In this document: positions 41,392 through 50,180 of the stretch, piece after piece
Layout: each line of letters opens with the position of its first letter
Numbering within the stretch: the stretch's first letter is position 1
NCBI RefSeq assembly: GCF_905397375.1
Contig: NZ_CAJPVG010000001.1
Span: forward strand, 868,001 to 932,000
Length of the DNA: 64,000 bases
Direction: 5' to 3'
DNA from: Ralstonia mannitolilytica
GTDB taxonomy: Bacteria; Pseudomonadota; Gammaproteobacteria; Burkholderiales; Burkholderiaceae
The notes under the pieces: generated by a model
Databases searched by the model: none
What the model saw: only the letters and a program-made list of their open reading frames with translations
Told to the model about the DNA's origin: nothing
Position numbers and translations under genes: made by a program

Positions 41392-43096
41392 GGGCGGCAT
41401 CCTTCTTGGGGCTCGCCCAAAAATCGAAGAAGTTGAACCATTGGAAAGGGGCCTTGCGGCAGTAGTGCTCCAGCCGCTCGGCGTAGCGTTGGGCCAGGGC
41501 GCCAAGATGGCGTGCACGCTCGGCGCGCGGCAGCTCGATGCGCTCGGCGAACGGCTCGAAATACAGCGTGTGGTTCTGCCCGTGCTTCAGGCAGAAAAAC
41601 AGATAGACCGGGCAACCGAGCGCGTGCGCGAGCACGTACGGCCCCTGCGCAAACAGCGCCGATGCACCGAGGAAGCGCGCCTGCACCGTGCGGCCGGATT
41701 CGTGCGCCGGCACGCGGTCGCCCACGATGACGAGCAGCTCGCCTGCGTCGATGCGTTCCTGCATCAGCATGGCCGTAGCGGGGCCGAAATCCGTCACCTG
41801 CATCAGGTGCGAGACGACATCGGGATGCGCCTGCGCCAGTACGTGGTTGAAGCGCTGTGCGTGCTCGGTGTAGACGACCGCCGTCACCTTGGCGTGGCCG
41901 TTGCGGGCGGCCAGCGCGCGCGTCATCTCGAGGTTGCCCAGGTGTGCGCCGATCACGAGCGCGCCACGCCCGCTGGCGACGAGCGCCTCGAACGCGGACG
42001 GGTCATCGAAGCGCACGCGCTCGCTCTTGACCTGGCCCGACCACGCGGCGAGCTTGTCGAGCCCCGATTGCGCAAACGCGATCATGTGGCGATACGAGGT
42101 CAGCCATCCCGGCTGCGGCAGGCCCGCGTCCGGCATCGACGCATGCAGCCGCGCGAAATACTGCCGCGAGGCCTCCCGCGCGGTGCGCCCCGTCAGCAGG
42201 AAGTACGCAACGATCGGGTACAGCCACAGCGAGGTGAAGCGCGTGCCGAACACGCGGCAGCTCAGCGCCAGGAACTGCATGCCCAACCGGCTGCCGCGCT
42301 CGGCCATGCGCCACCAGCCTTGCTGTGCGCCGGAGGCGGCGGGATGGCGCCAGCGCGGCAGGAACTTGCCCGCCAGCAGCACGGGCAGGCGCGCCAGCAT
42401 GCCGGCCACCAGGCGCGTGTGGCTTTTGCTGATGCGGACGTTGTCCCACAGGACATCGAAGTGCGACAGGCCGCCCGGCTCGTACGTCACGCGCGTGGGC
42501 AGCGTGACGATGCGCGCGCGGCGCCAGTGCAGGCGTACAAGGATCTCGATGTCGAAATCCATGCGCGTGGGCAGCGCCACGTCGTCGATCAGCTTGCAGG
42601 CCAGCGCCAGCGGGTAGATGCGGAAGCCGCACATCGAGTCGCGGATGTCGAACGACAGCGTCTCGATCCATACCCACACGTGCGTGACGTAGCGTCCGTA
42701 AAGGCGCGCCTTGGGCACGCTGTCGTCGTAAACGGGGCTGCCGAGGATGACGGCGTCGGGCGAGGCTGCGGCCGCGGCCAGGAAGCGCGGCACGTCGGCC
42801 GCATCGTGCTGGCCGTCGGCATCGATCTGCAGCGCGTGCGTGTAGCCGGCGGCGTACGCGGCGCGCAGGCCGGCCATCACGGCGGCGCCCTTGCCGCCGT
42901 TCACGGGCAGGCGCAGCAGCGTGACCTGCGATGCATACTGCCGGGCCAGCGCGGTCAGCACGGCTTGCGTGGCCGCATCGCTGCCGTCATCGACGATGAA
43001 GATCGGCAGCCCATGCACCGCCAGGTGCGCAACCGTGTTGCCGATGGCGTCCTTGTGGTTGTAGATAGGGATGACGATGGCGGTGCGCGGGTTCAC
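41384..43096 (-). CDS. Fused glycosyltransferase family 2 / LpxL-like acyltransferase (ApeJ-like)
   Basis: 570-residue two-domain protein. Residues 1-240 form a GT2 domain (AIVIPIYNHKDAIG, FIVDDGSD, and the metal motif IDADGQHD at 91-98). The C-terminal part (about 300-560) resembles lauroyl/lysophospholipid acyltransferases (VIGAHLGNLEMTRAL in place of HxxxxD, VIVGDRVPAHESGRTV). Predicted to attach sugar and acyl groups to anchor the polyene in the outer membrane. The start is GTG at 43096 with GGGAGG five bases upstream, overlapping the ligase stop as GTGA; an in-frame ATG at 43141 lies in the ligase gene. Confidence 0.86.
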   Translation of the reverse strand: MNPRTAIVIPIYNHKDAIGNTVAHLAVHGLPIFIVDDGSDAATQAVLTALARQYASQVTLLRLPVNGGKGAAVMAGLRAAYAAGYTHALQIDADGQHDAADVPRFLAAAAASPDAVILGSPVYDDSVPKARLYGRYVTHVWVWIETLSFDIRDSMCGFRIYPLALACKLIDDVALPTRMDFDIEILVRLHWRRARIVTLPTRVTYEPGGLSHFDVLWDNVRISKSHTRLVAGMLARLPVLLAGKFLPRWRHPAASGAQQGWWRMAERGSRLGMQFLALSCRVFGTRFTSLWLYPIVAYFLLTGRTAREASRQYFARLHASMPDAGLPQPGWLTSYRHMIAFAQSGLDKLAAWSGQVKSERVRFDDPSAFEALVASGRGALVIGAHLGNLEMTRALAARNGHAKVTAVVYTEHAQRFNHVLAQAHPDVVSHLMQVTDFGPATAMLMQERIDAGELLVIVGDRVPAHESGRTVQARFLGASALFAQGPYVLAHALGCPVYLFFCLKHGQNHTLYFEPFAERIELPRAERARHLGALAQRYAERLEHYCRKAPFQWFNFFDFWASPKKDAAHG

Positions 43097-44778
43097 GCGG
43101 CCTCCCGATGGGCCTGATGGACGAATGCGCCCGACGCGCACTCCCGCGCGCCCAGACGGGCGGTAAAACGCACGCGGCAGCGCTCCGGCTCGTGCGCAAG
43201 ACGCAGTGACACCACCGCGCCCGGGGGCACCGGCGCCATGAACTTCAGCTGATCGACCGAGGTGACCGCGCGCACCGCCGGATTGCAGGCCGCTGCCAGG
43301 CGTATGGCCCAGTCGATCAGCACCACGCCGGGCAGGATCGGCAGGCCGGGGAAGTGCCCCTCGAAGTGGATCAACGACGGGCTGACGCGCAGTTCGTAGT
43401 GGTCGCCCTCGGCGTCGCTCACGTGTGCGAGCGTTTCGAAACCTTCGGCGCCCGGGCGGAACGCGGCAGCCACGGCGGACGCCGGCAGCTTGCCGCGTGC
43501 ATCCACCGGCAGTGCCATGCAGAAGCGCCAGCGGCGCGGGATCAGGGTGGGCTCGGTGTAGGCAGACAGGTGACGGCGCAAGGTCTTTGCCAGCGCCACG
43601 CGGCCCTGCGTACGCAGGGCTTCCACGCCCGCCGGCGTGAGCGCCACCAGTGCGCCCAGCCGTTCGCGCGATGCCCCTGCCAGCAGCGTGGCGGCAGCCC
43701 TTGCCACGAACAGATGCGTGCCGAGCCAGTCCTCCATCTCGGGCAGCGAGACGCGCTTGCCGTCTACCTTGACGACGCGATCGAGCCGGCCGCGCAGCTT
43801 GAAGCGGCCGCTGTCGTCAAAGGCGATGGCGTCGTCGGTGCGGTGCCAATCGTCGTGCGGCAGATGCGGTGAGCGTACGGCCAGCGCGCCGTCGGCTTCC
43901 TGCCGGATGGCAACGCTGGCAAACGGCTGCCATGCGAGGGACTGATCCTGGCGGCGCCAGGCGATGCCGCCGGTCTCGGTGCTGCCGAACACTTCGATGG
44001 GCGCGCTGCCGTGTGCAGTGGCAAAGGCCGCGGCGGCTGCGGCATCCAGCGGCCCACCGGACGAGAACACCGCCGGCATGGGCGGCAGCCCCTCAAAGCC
44101 GGGCAGCTGGGGCCAACGGGCCAGTTGCGCCGGGCTCGAAACCAACGCCGCCACCGGCTGCTCCGCAAGGGCGCGCTGCAGCGCAGCCGGCTCCGAGACG
44201 GTCTGCCGGCCGAACGCACGCCCCGCTGCCAGCGGCCAGAACACGCGGAACAGCAGCCCATAGATATGGTGATGCGGCACGCTGGCCATCACGGCGCCGG
44301 TACCGATCTGCATGCCCCATTGCTGCTCGAGGGTCACGACTTCGGCGTCGAACTGCGCGAGCGTCTTCTGGATCGGTTTGGGCGTGCCGGTGCTGCCGGA
44401 CGTGTACAGCGTGATGGGCGCATGCCGGTCGACTGCATCGAACGCGAGGGGGCCGGCGTGCGGGCCGATGGCCGCGAGGTCTGCATCGGTGACGAGCGCA
44501 TCGTAGGCACCGGCGAGCGACTCCAGGTAGGCCGGTGCGGCACTGGCCGGAATCACGACGTGCCTGCCGCAAGCGAACAGCGCGAACAGCGCGCAGGCAA
44601 AGGCGAACGGGTCTTCCACGCACAGCGCCACGCGCGCAGCCGGCTGCGCGGCAAATGCGGCGGCCCAGGCGGCCACGCGGGCACGGAAGGCGCCATGGGC
44701 AATGTGTTGCCCGCCATCGACGCACACCAGGGCATCGTCGGGCCGCGCGGCCGACAACAAGGCATGGAGCGGAGTCAT
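43093..44778 (-). CDS. Acyl-ACP ligase fused to FabA/Z-like dehydratase (ApeH-ApeI fusion)
   Basis: 561-residue fusion. The N-terminal adenylate-forming ligase (1-440) has P-loop LYTSGSTGTPKPIQKT at 124-139, VFGSTETGGIAWR and the hinge HRTDDAIAFDDSGRFKLRGR. The C-terminal hotdog domain (about 455-561) has HFEGHFPGLPILPGVVLIDW, where the histidine of HFPG is the dehydratase residue. Expected to activate the aromatic starter acid and load it on the carrier protein, then dehydrate intermediates. In E. coli-type clusters these are two proteins, ApeH and ApeI. ATG 44778 has GGAGG upstream. Confidence 0.88.
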   Translation of the reverse strand: MTPLHALLSAARPDDALVCVDGGQHIAHGAFRARVAAWAAAFAAQPAARVALCVEDPFAFACALFALFACGRHVVIPASAAPAYLESLAGAYDALVTDADLAAIGPHAGPLAFDAVDRHAPITLYTSGSTGTPKPIQKTLAQFDAEVVTLEQQWGMQIGTGAVMASVPHHHIYGLLFRVFWPLAAGRAFGRQTVSEPAALQRALAEQPVAALVSSPAQLARWPQLPGFEGLPPMPAVFSSGGPLDAAAAAAFATAHGSAPIEVFGSTETGGIAWRRQDQSLAWQPFASVAIRQEADGALAVRSPHLPHDDWHRTDDAIAFDDSGRFKLRGRLDRVVKVDGKRVSLPEMEDWLGTHLFVARAAATLLAGASRERLGALVALTPAGVEALRTQGRVALAKTLRRHLSAYTEPTLIPRRWRFCMALPVDARGKLPASAVAAAFRPGAEGFETLAHVSDAEGDHYELRVSPSLIHFEGHFPGLPILPGVVLIDWAIRLAAACNPAVRAVTSVDQLKFMAPVPPGAVVSLRLAHEPERCRVRFTARLGARECASGAFVHQAHREAA

Positions 44779-45416
44779 GCAGCCTCCGATGGCGGCGCAT
44801 GCGGGCGCACGACCCAATGACGGAACGCCGCCTCGGCCGCGATGAGGCCACCCACCAGCACGTACGCGATGACGCCGTTGTACAGCGCCCACGCGCCGCG
44901 CGACCACGTCAGCGCGGCCACGACGGCCATCAGCCCGTTGAGCGCAAAGAAGCCGCACCAGACCTGCGTGACGCGCCGGGTATAACGAACGGCACGCGGC
45001 TGCAGATCGGGCAGGCGCATGCGCGCGAATTTCTCGATCATGGAAGGGCCGGAGCGCAGCGTGGCTGCAAAGCTCAGCAGCAGCCCCGCGTTGACCAGCG
45101 CCGGATACAGGCGCAGCAGCCGCTCGCTGTCGGTAATGGCCACCGCGGCCGACGTGCACGTGAGCGTGCCGGCGATCAGCCAATCGAGCGGCGTGAGCTG
45201 GCGCAGCAGCGACGACACGCTGCCCGCGCCGATCCACCGCTGCAGCCAGAGCAGCGCCAGCAGCGCGACGCCCGCATAGCGCGGCGTGCCGAAGTGCCAG
45301 GCCCCGATCAACACGAGCGGGTATGCGACCTTCAGCGCCGTCTGGGCAGCGGCGCGCGTCCAGTGGGGCAGTGCTGCTGATTGGCGCGCCGGTTGCGTCT
45401 GCATCCGCGCTTGCAT
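44775..45416 (-). CDS. COG4648-type multi-pass membrane protein (ApeG-like)
   Basis: 213-residue integral membrane protein with about five to six hydrophobic helices (YPLVLIGAWHFG, YAGVALLALLWL, YPALVNAGLLLSFAATL, FFALNGLMAVVAALTW, GVIAYVLVGGLIAAEA). The conserved GPSMIEKFARM patch is typical of this uncharacterised APE-cluster family. Start uncertain between ATG 45416 and 45404; neither has a strong site. Lies between the acyl carrier protein gene and the ligase fusion, as ApeG does. Confidence 0.82.
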   Translation of the reverse strand: MQARMQTQPARQSAALPHWTRAAAQTALKVAYPLVLIGAWHFGTPRYAGVALLALLWLQRWIGAGSVSSLLRQLTPLDWLIAGTLTCTSAAVAITDSERLLRLYPALVNAGLLLSFAATLRSGPSMIEKFARMRLPDLQPRAVRYTRRVTQVWCGFFALNGLMAVVAALTWSRGAWALYNGVIAYVLVGGLIAAEAAFRHWVVRPHAPPSEAA

Positions 45417-45420
45417 CGGC

Positions 45421-45666
45421 TTATGCCGCCAGCAGCGATTCGACCGCGCCGATGACGTCACCCACCGTGCGCACGGTCTTGAACTCTTCCGGCTTGATGC
45501 GCCGGCCGGTCATTTCCTGCAGCTTGATGGCCAGGTCGACCGCGTCGATGCTGTCCAGGTCGAGCTCTTCAAACAGATGCGCTTCGGGCGTGACGCGCTC
45601 CGGCGCAATGTCGAAGTTCTCTTTGAAAATGGCGCGGATGCGTTCGAGGATCTCGGTGTCCGTCAT
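45421..45666 (-). CDS. Acyl carrier protein 2 (ApeF-like)
   Basis: 81-residue acyl carrier protein with the phosphopantetheine site Ser39 in ELDLDSIDAVDLAIKLQE. Carries the growing aryl polyene chain. Start 45666 (MTDTEILERI) has GGGAGAG upstream; an in-frame ATG at 45699 is less likely. Second of two adjacent ACP genes, in the same order as ApeE-ApeF. Confidence 0.93.
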   Translation of the reverse strand: MTDTEILERIRAIFKENFDIAPERVTPEAHLFEELDLDSIDAVDLAIKLQEMTGRRIKPEEFKTVRTVGDVIGAVESLLAA

Positions 45667-45710
45667 GGTGTTTTCTCTCCCTGTATCTGCCGTTGCCAAT
45701 GCCCGGCGGA

Positions 45711-45968
45711 TTATTGTTGGCTCTTGACCAGTGCGGCCAGCGTATTGACCGAGCGAAAATGCTCGCGTGTGTGTTCGTCGTTGGCGGCAATCGTCAATTG
45801 ATAACGCTTGCGCAATACGATGCCGATTTCCAATGCGTCAATGGAATCCAGACCGATGCCGTTCGTGTCGAACAGCGGTGCATCGTCGTCGATGTCGGCG
45901 GGCGTCATGTCTTCCAGATCGAGCGCCTCGATCAGGAGCTGCTTAATTTCGAGCTTCAAGGAATCCAT
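45711..45968 (-). CDS. Acyl carrier protein 1 (ApeE-like)
   Basis: 85-residue acyl carrier protein with Ser42 in GIGLDSIDALEIGIVLRKRY. It differs from its neighbour by a longer acidic N-terminal part (MTPADIDDDAPLFDTNG). The start lies 26 bases inside the 3' end of the acyltransferase gene, so it is translationally coupled and lacks its own strong ribosome site. Two different ACPs suggest separate tasks, for example starter loading and elongation. Confidence 0.92.
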   Translation of the reverse strand: MDSLKLEIKQLLIEALDLEDMTPADIDDDAPLFDTNGIGLDSIDALEIGIVLRKRYQLTIAANDEHTREHFRSVNTLAALVKSQQ

Positions 45969-46749
45969 ATTGCAGAAGGTGGTCGGTGATGTGGGTTTCG
46001 ATGCCGTTGGTGAGAGCCCGGGCCGCGAGCATCGTCGGCGCGCCGGGGGGCACGTACCGTGCGGCGCTGACGGCCGGCAGGACGGCCACCTTCATGCAGA
46101 AGGCGCGCGGCGGCACGTCGTACCAGCGCATGGTCTTGGTGAAGGCAGGCGGGTCGCAGTCCATCAGCACTGGCAGGATGGGCGCGCCCACATTGAGCGC
46201 CATGTGCGCAAAGCCGCGCGAGAACGGGTGCAGGCGGTCCTTGGCCGGGCTGCGCGTGCCTTCCGGGAAGATGATCATCGTGTAGCCGGCGGCCAGTTGC
46301 CGCGCGCCGGCTTCGACAAGCTCGGCCGGATCGGCGTTGCTGATGTATTCGGCGGCGCGCACGATGCCCCAGAAGCACGGGTTGCCCCAGTGCGCATGCT
46401 TGACCACGCAGCAGGCGCGCGGCGTCAGCGCCAGCAGCACCATGACGTCAAGGTAGGTCGGGTGGTTGGCCACCACGATGGCCGGGCCGCCGTTGCGCAG
46501 CTGCTCGGCACCGTGAACGTCGAGCTTCATCACGCCAAGCCATTGCAGCGCCCGCACCAGCGCGCGGAAAAACCAGTGGATGACCAGGGTGACAGTACGC
46601 TGGCGCGACGCCCGGTGCGGCCACAGCCACGCGAGCGGAAACACGACGATCGAGAACAGCAGTCCGCAGATGCCGAAGACGGTGAAGGCCAGCCCCGTGG
46701 CCGCCAGGCGCCAGGCCGTGTTCACGCGGGTGGTCAGTGCGGTTGCCAT
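45943..46749 (-). CDS. 1-acyl-glycerol-3-phosphate O-acyltransferase-like protein (ApeD-like)
   Basis: 268-residue membrane-bound acyltransferase of the PlsC family. An N-terminal hydrophobic helix (LAFTVFGICGLLFSIVVFPL) precedes the HX4D box NHPTYLD and the second-substrate motif FPEGTRSP. May acylate a glycerol-phosphate or polyene intermediate for membrane anchoring. ATG 46749 overlaps the chain-length-factor gene by 16 bases. Second gene of the pigment operon. Confidence 0.87.
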   Translation of the reverse strand: MATALTTRVNTAWRLAATGLAFTVFGICGLLFSIVVFPLAWLWPHRASRQRTVTLVIHWFFRALVRALQWLGVMKLDVHGAEQLRNGGPAIVVANHPTYLDVMVLLALTPRACCVVKHAHWGNPCFWGIVRAAEYISNADPAELVEAGARQLAAGYTMIIFPEGTRSPAKDRLHPFSRGFAHMALNVGAPILPVLMDCDPPAFTKTMRWYDVPPRAFCMKVAVLPAVSAARYVPPGAPTMLAARALTNGIETHITDHLLQYGFLEARN

Positions 46750-47444
46750 GCACCCTCGCGCCATTGCCATGCCCAGGCGCCGCCGGCATGTTGCCAGGCG
46801 CTGGAACTGCGGGATTCCAGGCAATGCAGCACTGCCCGGCTTTGCGTGGCCATGTCGCCTGCGGGCGCTGGCAACGCGCCTGCACACCCATGCGAGCACA
46901 CCAGTGAGGCCGGCGCCGCGGCATCGAGGAGGATGGCGAGCGCGCACGCGTCCACGTCATCGGCCACGGTGCCGAAGCGCGCATCGGCCGGCTCATCGGC
47001 ATAGACGAGCAATACCGGCGCACTCGGGTCCGAGACGTATTGCGCATGCGCCTCCAGCAACCCCAGCCCAAGCGTGGCGGGCCCGGCGGATACGGCTATT
47101 GCCGCGGAAACGTCGCCGCGTGCAATGCCGAAGACGCCCGTCATGGCATTGAGTACGGACAGGCTGAAGGCGGTGGGGGAGACGGGCTGGCCGTCTTCGA
47201 TGTCGGCCAGGATGCCGGCCGTGCGGCGCAGCTCGCCATGGCGCGAGGCAAACACGATGCGCGCGTTCGGCACATCCGACACGCAATCGTGTGCGACCTT
47301 GAGCGCGCTTTTTGAGAGCGAACTCAGGCGGCGCCGGACCATCGGCTCAATAAAACCGATGTCAGGAGACGATGCCGAATCAGAACCAATGGCAGGCCAG
47401 CAGGACCAGCGAGCAACCGGGATTGTCCAGTGCAAATCGGGCAT
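46734..47444 (-). CDS. Beta-ketoacyl synthase-like chain-length factor (ApeC-like)
   Basis: 236-residue partial KS-fold protein. It shows KS-like text (GFIEPMVRRRLSSLSKSALK, SLSVLNAMTGVFGIARGDVS), but the nucleophile position reads VSAGPATLG: no cysteine. It is therefore probably a non-catalytic partner, as ApeC is for ApeO. Start 47444 (MPDLHWTIPVARW) has no clear ribosome site. It is the first gene of the leftward pigment operon and sits 422 bases from fliR. Confidence 0.82.
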   Translation of the reverse strand: MPDLHWTIPVARWSCWPAIGSDSASSPDIGFIEPMVRRRLSSLSKSALKVAHDCVSDVPNARIVFASRHGELRRTAGILADIEDGQPVSPTAFSLSVLNAMTGVFGIARGDVSAAIAVSAGPATLGLGLLEAHAQYVSDPSAPVLLVYADEPADARFGTVADDVDACALAILLDAAAPASLVCSHGCAGALPAPAGDMATQSRAVLHCLESRSSSAWQHAGGAWAWQWREGAWQPH

Positions 47445-47866
47445 ATCGGTGTTCGCGTGCGGAGCACCGCCGTGGCCGCATGCTGCGCGGCGCCCGGCGC
47501 GGGGTGGGCGGATCGCGCATGCACGCGACGTTTGCCTTGACCCGATTCGCTCTCGTTGTTGTCGATTGATCTGGGTGAGCGCGCGGGCCGTTATGCCGGC
47601 CGGTATTTGTCTTTCGGAACGCTTGCTATTCCCCAACCCCGGGCCGAATCATACTGAAAAATCCCTTAGGAAAACAACCACATGCGGGATTTCGTATGAC
47701 AGAAGCGACGAATGCGGCAAACGCCCAGGCGCGGTAAAAACACGCCGCCGCATTACGGCGCCATTTAATCGGGCGCCGTTGCTGCCAAATGATTCCGCTC
47801 CGCGCGATTGGGGTGATATGAAACGATCGTTTTAGTCTTTTTGAAGCAGCCGGGATGCGGGCATGC
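47445..47866. promoter_or_regulatory. Region between fliR and the pigment operon
   Basis: Both flanking operons read leftward, so this gap must end fliLMNOPQR transcription and start the pigment operon. An 8-bp perfect stem (ACGGCGCC / GGCGCCGT) with a 9-base loop lies at 47755-47779; a T-rich stretch follows only about 20 bases later on the minus strand, so termination is possible but weak. The region is A/T-richer than its surroundings. A promoter could not be fixed by eye. Confidence 0.4.
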
Positions 47867-48655
47867 TCAGCGGGCCCCGAACTGCCCAAATGCCCGTCCA
47901 CCGAGTTCCAGCGCGTCCATGACGGAGCGCTCCACCACGGGCGCCAGCGAGGTCATCATCACCATCACGAGCATCAGGCCCACCACCACCGTGGCGGAAA
48001 TGCCCACGGCAAACGGGTTGAGCGCCTGCGCCGTGCGCGACAGCACGGCAAACGCGAGGTTGACGACCATCATGATCGCGATGATCGGCAGGGCGATGCG
48101 CACGGCCAGCGCAAAGACCATCGTTCCTGCGCCGGCCAGCGTCTGCCAGCCCGGATTGGCCAGCGGCGCGGCCGAGACGGGCAGGGCGGTAAAGCTGTCG
48201 AACAGCGCATGCATCAGCACCAGGTGGCCGTCGCCGGCAATGAATGCGGTGAGGGCGGTGAGGCCGATGAAGCGGCCCAGCAGCATGCTGCTCTCGGTCT
48301 GCTGCGGGTCCAGCAGCGAGGCGAAGCCCAGGCCCATCTGGATCGACATCAACTCGCCCGCGCCGCTGATGGCCGAAAACACGAGCTGCACGCAAAACCC
48401 GAGCGACAGCCCGATCGCCACCTGCAGCAGCGTGAGCCACAGCCCCTCGTACGAGCCGACCGACACGCCCGCCGGCACCGGGAGCATGGGCGCCAGCGCG
48501 ACCGTGATCACCACGCCAAACGCCACCTTGATCGACGTCGGCACTTCGCTGTTGGCAAACGGCGGCGCGATCGCAATGAACGCCAGCACGCGCACCAGCG
48601 GCCACCAGTACATGGCGATCCAGCCGTTGAGCTGGGCGGCGGTGAATTGGATCAT
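47867..48655 (-). CDS. fliR: Flagellar export gate protein FliR
   Basis: Inner-membrane component of the flagellar type III export gate, 262 residues with about six TM helices (start MIQFTAAQLNGWIAMYWWPL). Motifs PPFANSEVPTSIKVAFGVVI and ELMSIQMGLGFASLLDPQQ are typical of FliR. Last gene of fliLMNOPQR. Confidence 0.95.
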   Translation of the reverse strand: MIQFTAAQLNGWIAMYWWPLVRVLAFIAIAPPFANSEVPTSIKVAFGVVITVALAPMLPVPAGVSVGSYEGLWLTLLQVAIGLSLGFCVQLVFSAISGAGELMSIQMGLGFASLLDPQQTESSMLLGRFIGLTALTAFIAGDGHLVLMHALFDSFTALPVSAAPLANPGWQTLAGAGTMVFALAVRIALPIIAIMMVVNLAFAVLSRTAQALNPFAVGISATVVVGLMLVMVMMTSLAPVVERSVMDALELGGRAFGQFGAR

Positions 48656-48688
48656 GGCGGATGCGGCGGCGACGTCAGCGCGGCTGCG

Positions 48689-48958
48689 TCAGTTCACGTA
48701 GTTCGGGATGTTCGTGAGCAGGTCGCGCGTGTAATCGACGATCACGCCCAGGATCCAGGGGCCTGCCAGAACCATGGTGGCAGCCACTGCCAGCAGCTTG
48801 GGGATGAACGACAGCGTCTGCTCGTTCAGCTGCGTGGCCGCCTGGAAGACGGCCACCAGCAGGCCCACGACGAGCGAGACCAGCAGCATCGGCGCGCCCA
48901 CCATCATGGCCACCTGCATGGCCTGGCGGGCCATGTTCAGAACGTACTCGGGTGTCAT
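48689..48958 (-). CDS. fliQ: Flagellar export gate protein FliQ
   Basis: 89-residue, two-helix gate subunit. MTPEYVLNMARQAMQVAMMV and QLNEQTLSFIPKLLAVAATM are diagnostic of FliQ. Length equals the family. It is 12 bases after fliP and 33 before fliR. Confidence 0.96.
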   Translation of the reverse strand: MTPEYVLNMARQAMQVAMMVGAPMLLVSLVVGLLVAVFQAATQLNEQTLSFIPKLLAVAATMVLAGPWILGVIVDYTRDLLTNIPNYVN

Positions 48959-48970
48959 GGCGGTGCCTCC

Positions 48971-49720
48971 TTATTGCACAAAGCTCTGGGCCAGCGAGCC
49001 CAGCAGCAGGTGCCAGCCATCCACCAGCACGAACAGCATGATCTTGAACGGCAGCGAGAAGATCGACGGCGTGACCATCATCATCCCCATCGACATCAGC
49101 ACGGCCGCCACCACGATGTCGATCACCAGGAACGGGATGAAGATGGCAAACCCGATCTGGAATGCGCTTTTGAGCTCGCTCGTGACGAAGGCGGGGATGA
49201 GCGCGCGCATCGGCGTCTGCTCCGGCGTGGCGATCGGCGGCATGTTGCCCATCTTCACGAAGAGCGCGAGGTCGGGCTCGCGGGTCTGCTTGAGCATGAA
49301 CTGGCGCAGCGGCGTGGCCGCCGTGTCCATGGCCTGCTCCACGGTGATCTTGTTGTCGCGCAGCGGCACGTAGGCGTCGGTGTAGACCTTGTCGAGCACG
49401 GGCGACATGACGAAGAACGTGAGGAACAGCGCCAGCCCGATCAGCACCTGGTTGGGCGGCGTGGTCTGCGTGCCCAGTGCGTGGCGCAGCAAGGACAGCA
49501 CAATGATGATGCGCGTGAAGCTGCTCATCATCAGGATGATGGCCGGCAGGAAGCCGAGCGACGTCAGGAAGATCAGCGTCTGGACCGGCAGCGAATAGCT
49601 CTGGCCGCCGGCCGTGCCGGTCAGCAGCGGCAGGCCGGGCTGGGCCTGCGCGAACACGGCGGGCGCCGCGCCGAGCAGCACCGCTGCGGCCAGGCAACGA
49701 AGGACGGCGCGCACGGTCAT
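48971..49720 (-). CDS. fliP: Flagellar export gate protein FliP
   Basis: 249-residue gate subunit. It has a cleaved N-terminal signal (LRCLAAAVLLGAAPAVFAQA), then TM helices with FLPAIILMMSSFTRIIIVLS and LRHALGTQTTPPNQVLIGLA, and the C-terminal GWHLLLGSLAQSF. All are strongly conserved. Start 49720 overlaps fliO by four bases. Confidence 0.96.
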   Translation of the reverse strand: MTVRAVLRCLAAAVLLGAAPAVFAQAQPGLPLLTGTAGGQSYSLPVQTLIFLTSLGFLPAIILMMSSFTRIIIVLSLLRHALGTQTTPPNQVLIGLALFLTFFVMSPVLDKVYTDAYVPLRDNKITVEQAMDTAATPLRQFMLKQTREPDLALFVKMGNMPPIATPEQTPMRALIPAFVTSELKSAFQIGFAIFIPFLVIDIVVAAVLMSMGMMMVTPSIFSLPFKIMLFVLVDGWHLLLGSLAQSFVQ

Positions 49721-50112
49721 TCCGGCTTCCCCGTCAGGTGGCGCTTGAGCTGGATGGACAATGCGTCGGCAAAGCGCGGCGGCTTGCCGGTGCCGGGCGT
49801 GCCGTCGCCGGCATGGTCGTCCGGTGCATCTGTGGACGCTTGCGCCGGGCGCGGCAGCGTATGCAGCGTCTGCACGTGCTGCTGCGTGACGCCCAGCACG
49901 AGCCACGTGCCTTCCACGTCGAGGACCACCACTTTCTCGCGTGCGCCCAGCATCTGCTGCGCAACCACGGTGATGACCTGGGTGCGACGGCCGCCGGGGC
50001 CCATGCCCGCGCGCTGCTGCAGGCGCCGTATCAGCCAGCCGGCCGCCACGATCATCGCCAATACTACAAACAGCCCGCCTAGGGTGCGGGCCCAATCCAC
50101 TGCATGGTTCAT
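49717..50112 (-). CDS. fliO: Flagellar export assembly protein FliO
   Basis: 131-residue bitopic membrane protein that helps FliP assemble. It has a single TM helix (LGGLFVVLAMIVAAGWLI, about residues 11-28), then a cytoplasmic domain with the FliO motif EKVVVLDVEGTWLVLGVTQQ. Sequence is variable in this family; position between fliN and fliP supports the call. Confidence 0.93.
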   Translation of the reverse strand: MNHAVDWARTLGGLFVVLAMIVAAGWLIRRLQQRAGMGPGGRRTQVITVVAQQMLGAREKVVVLDVEGTWLVLGVTQQHVQTLHTLPRPAQASTDAPDDHAGDGTPGTGKPPRFADALSIQLKRHLTGKPE

Positions 50113-50180
50113 TTCAACACCTTGCCCGGGGGGAGCATTGGTTGCTGTCAGGGTGCCGATTGACGGCGCGCTGGTGCGGC

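Noticed and set aside
47445..47636. Longer N-terminus for the chain-length-factor gene from a TTG at 47636
   Set aside because: The added residues are Arg-rich and unlike the family; no ribosome site.
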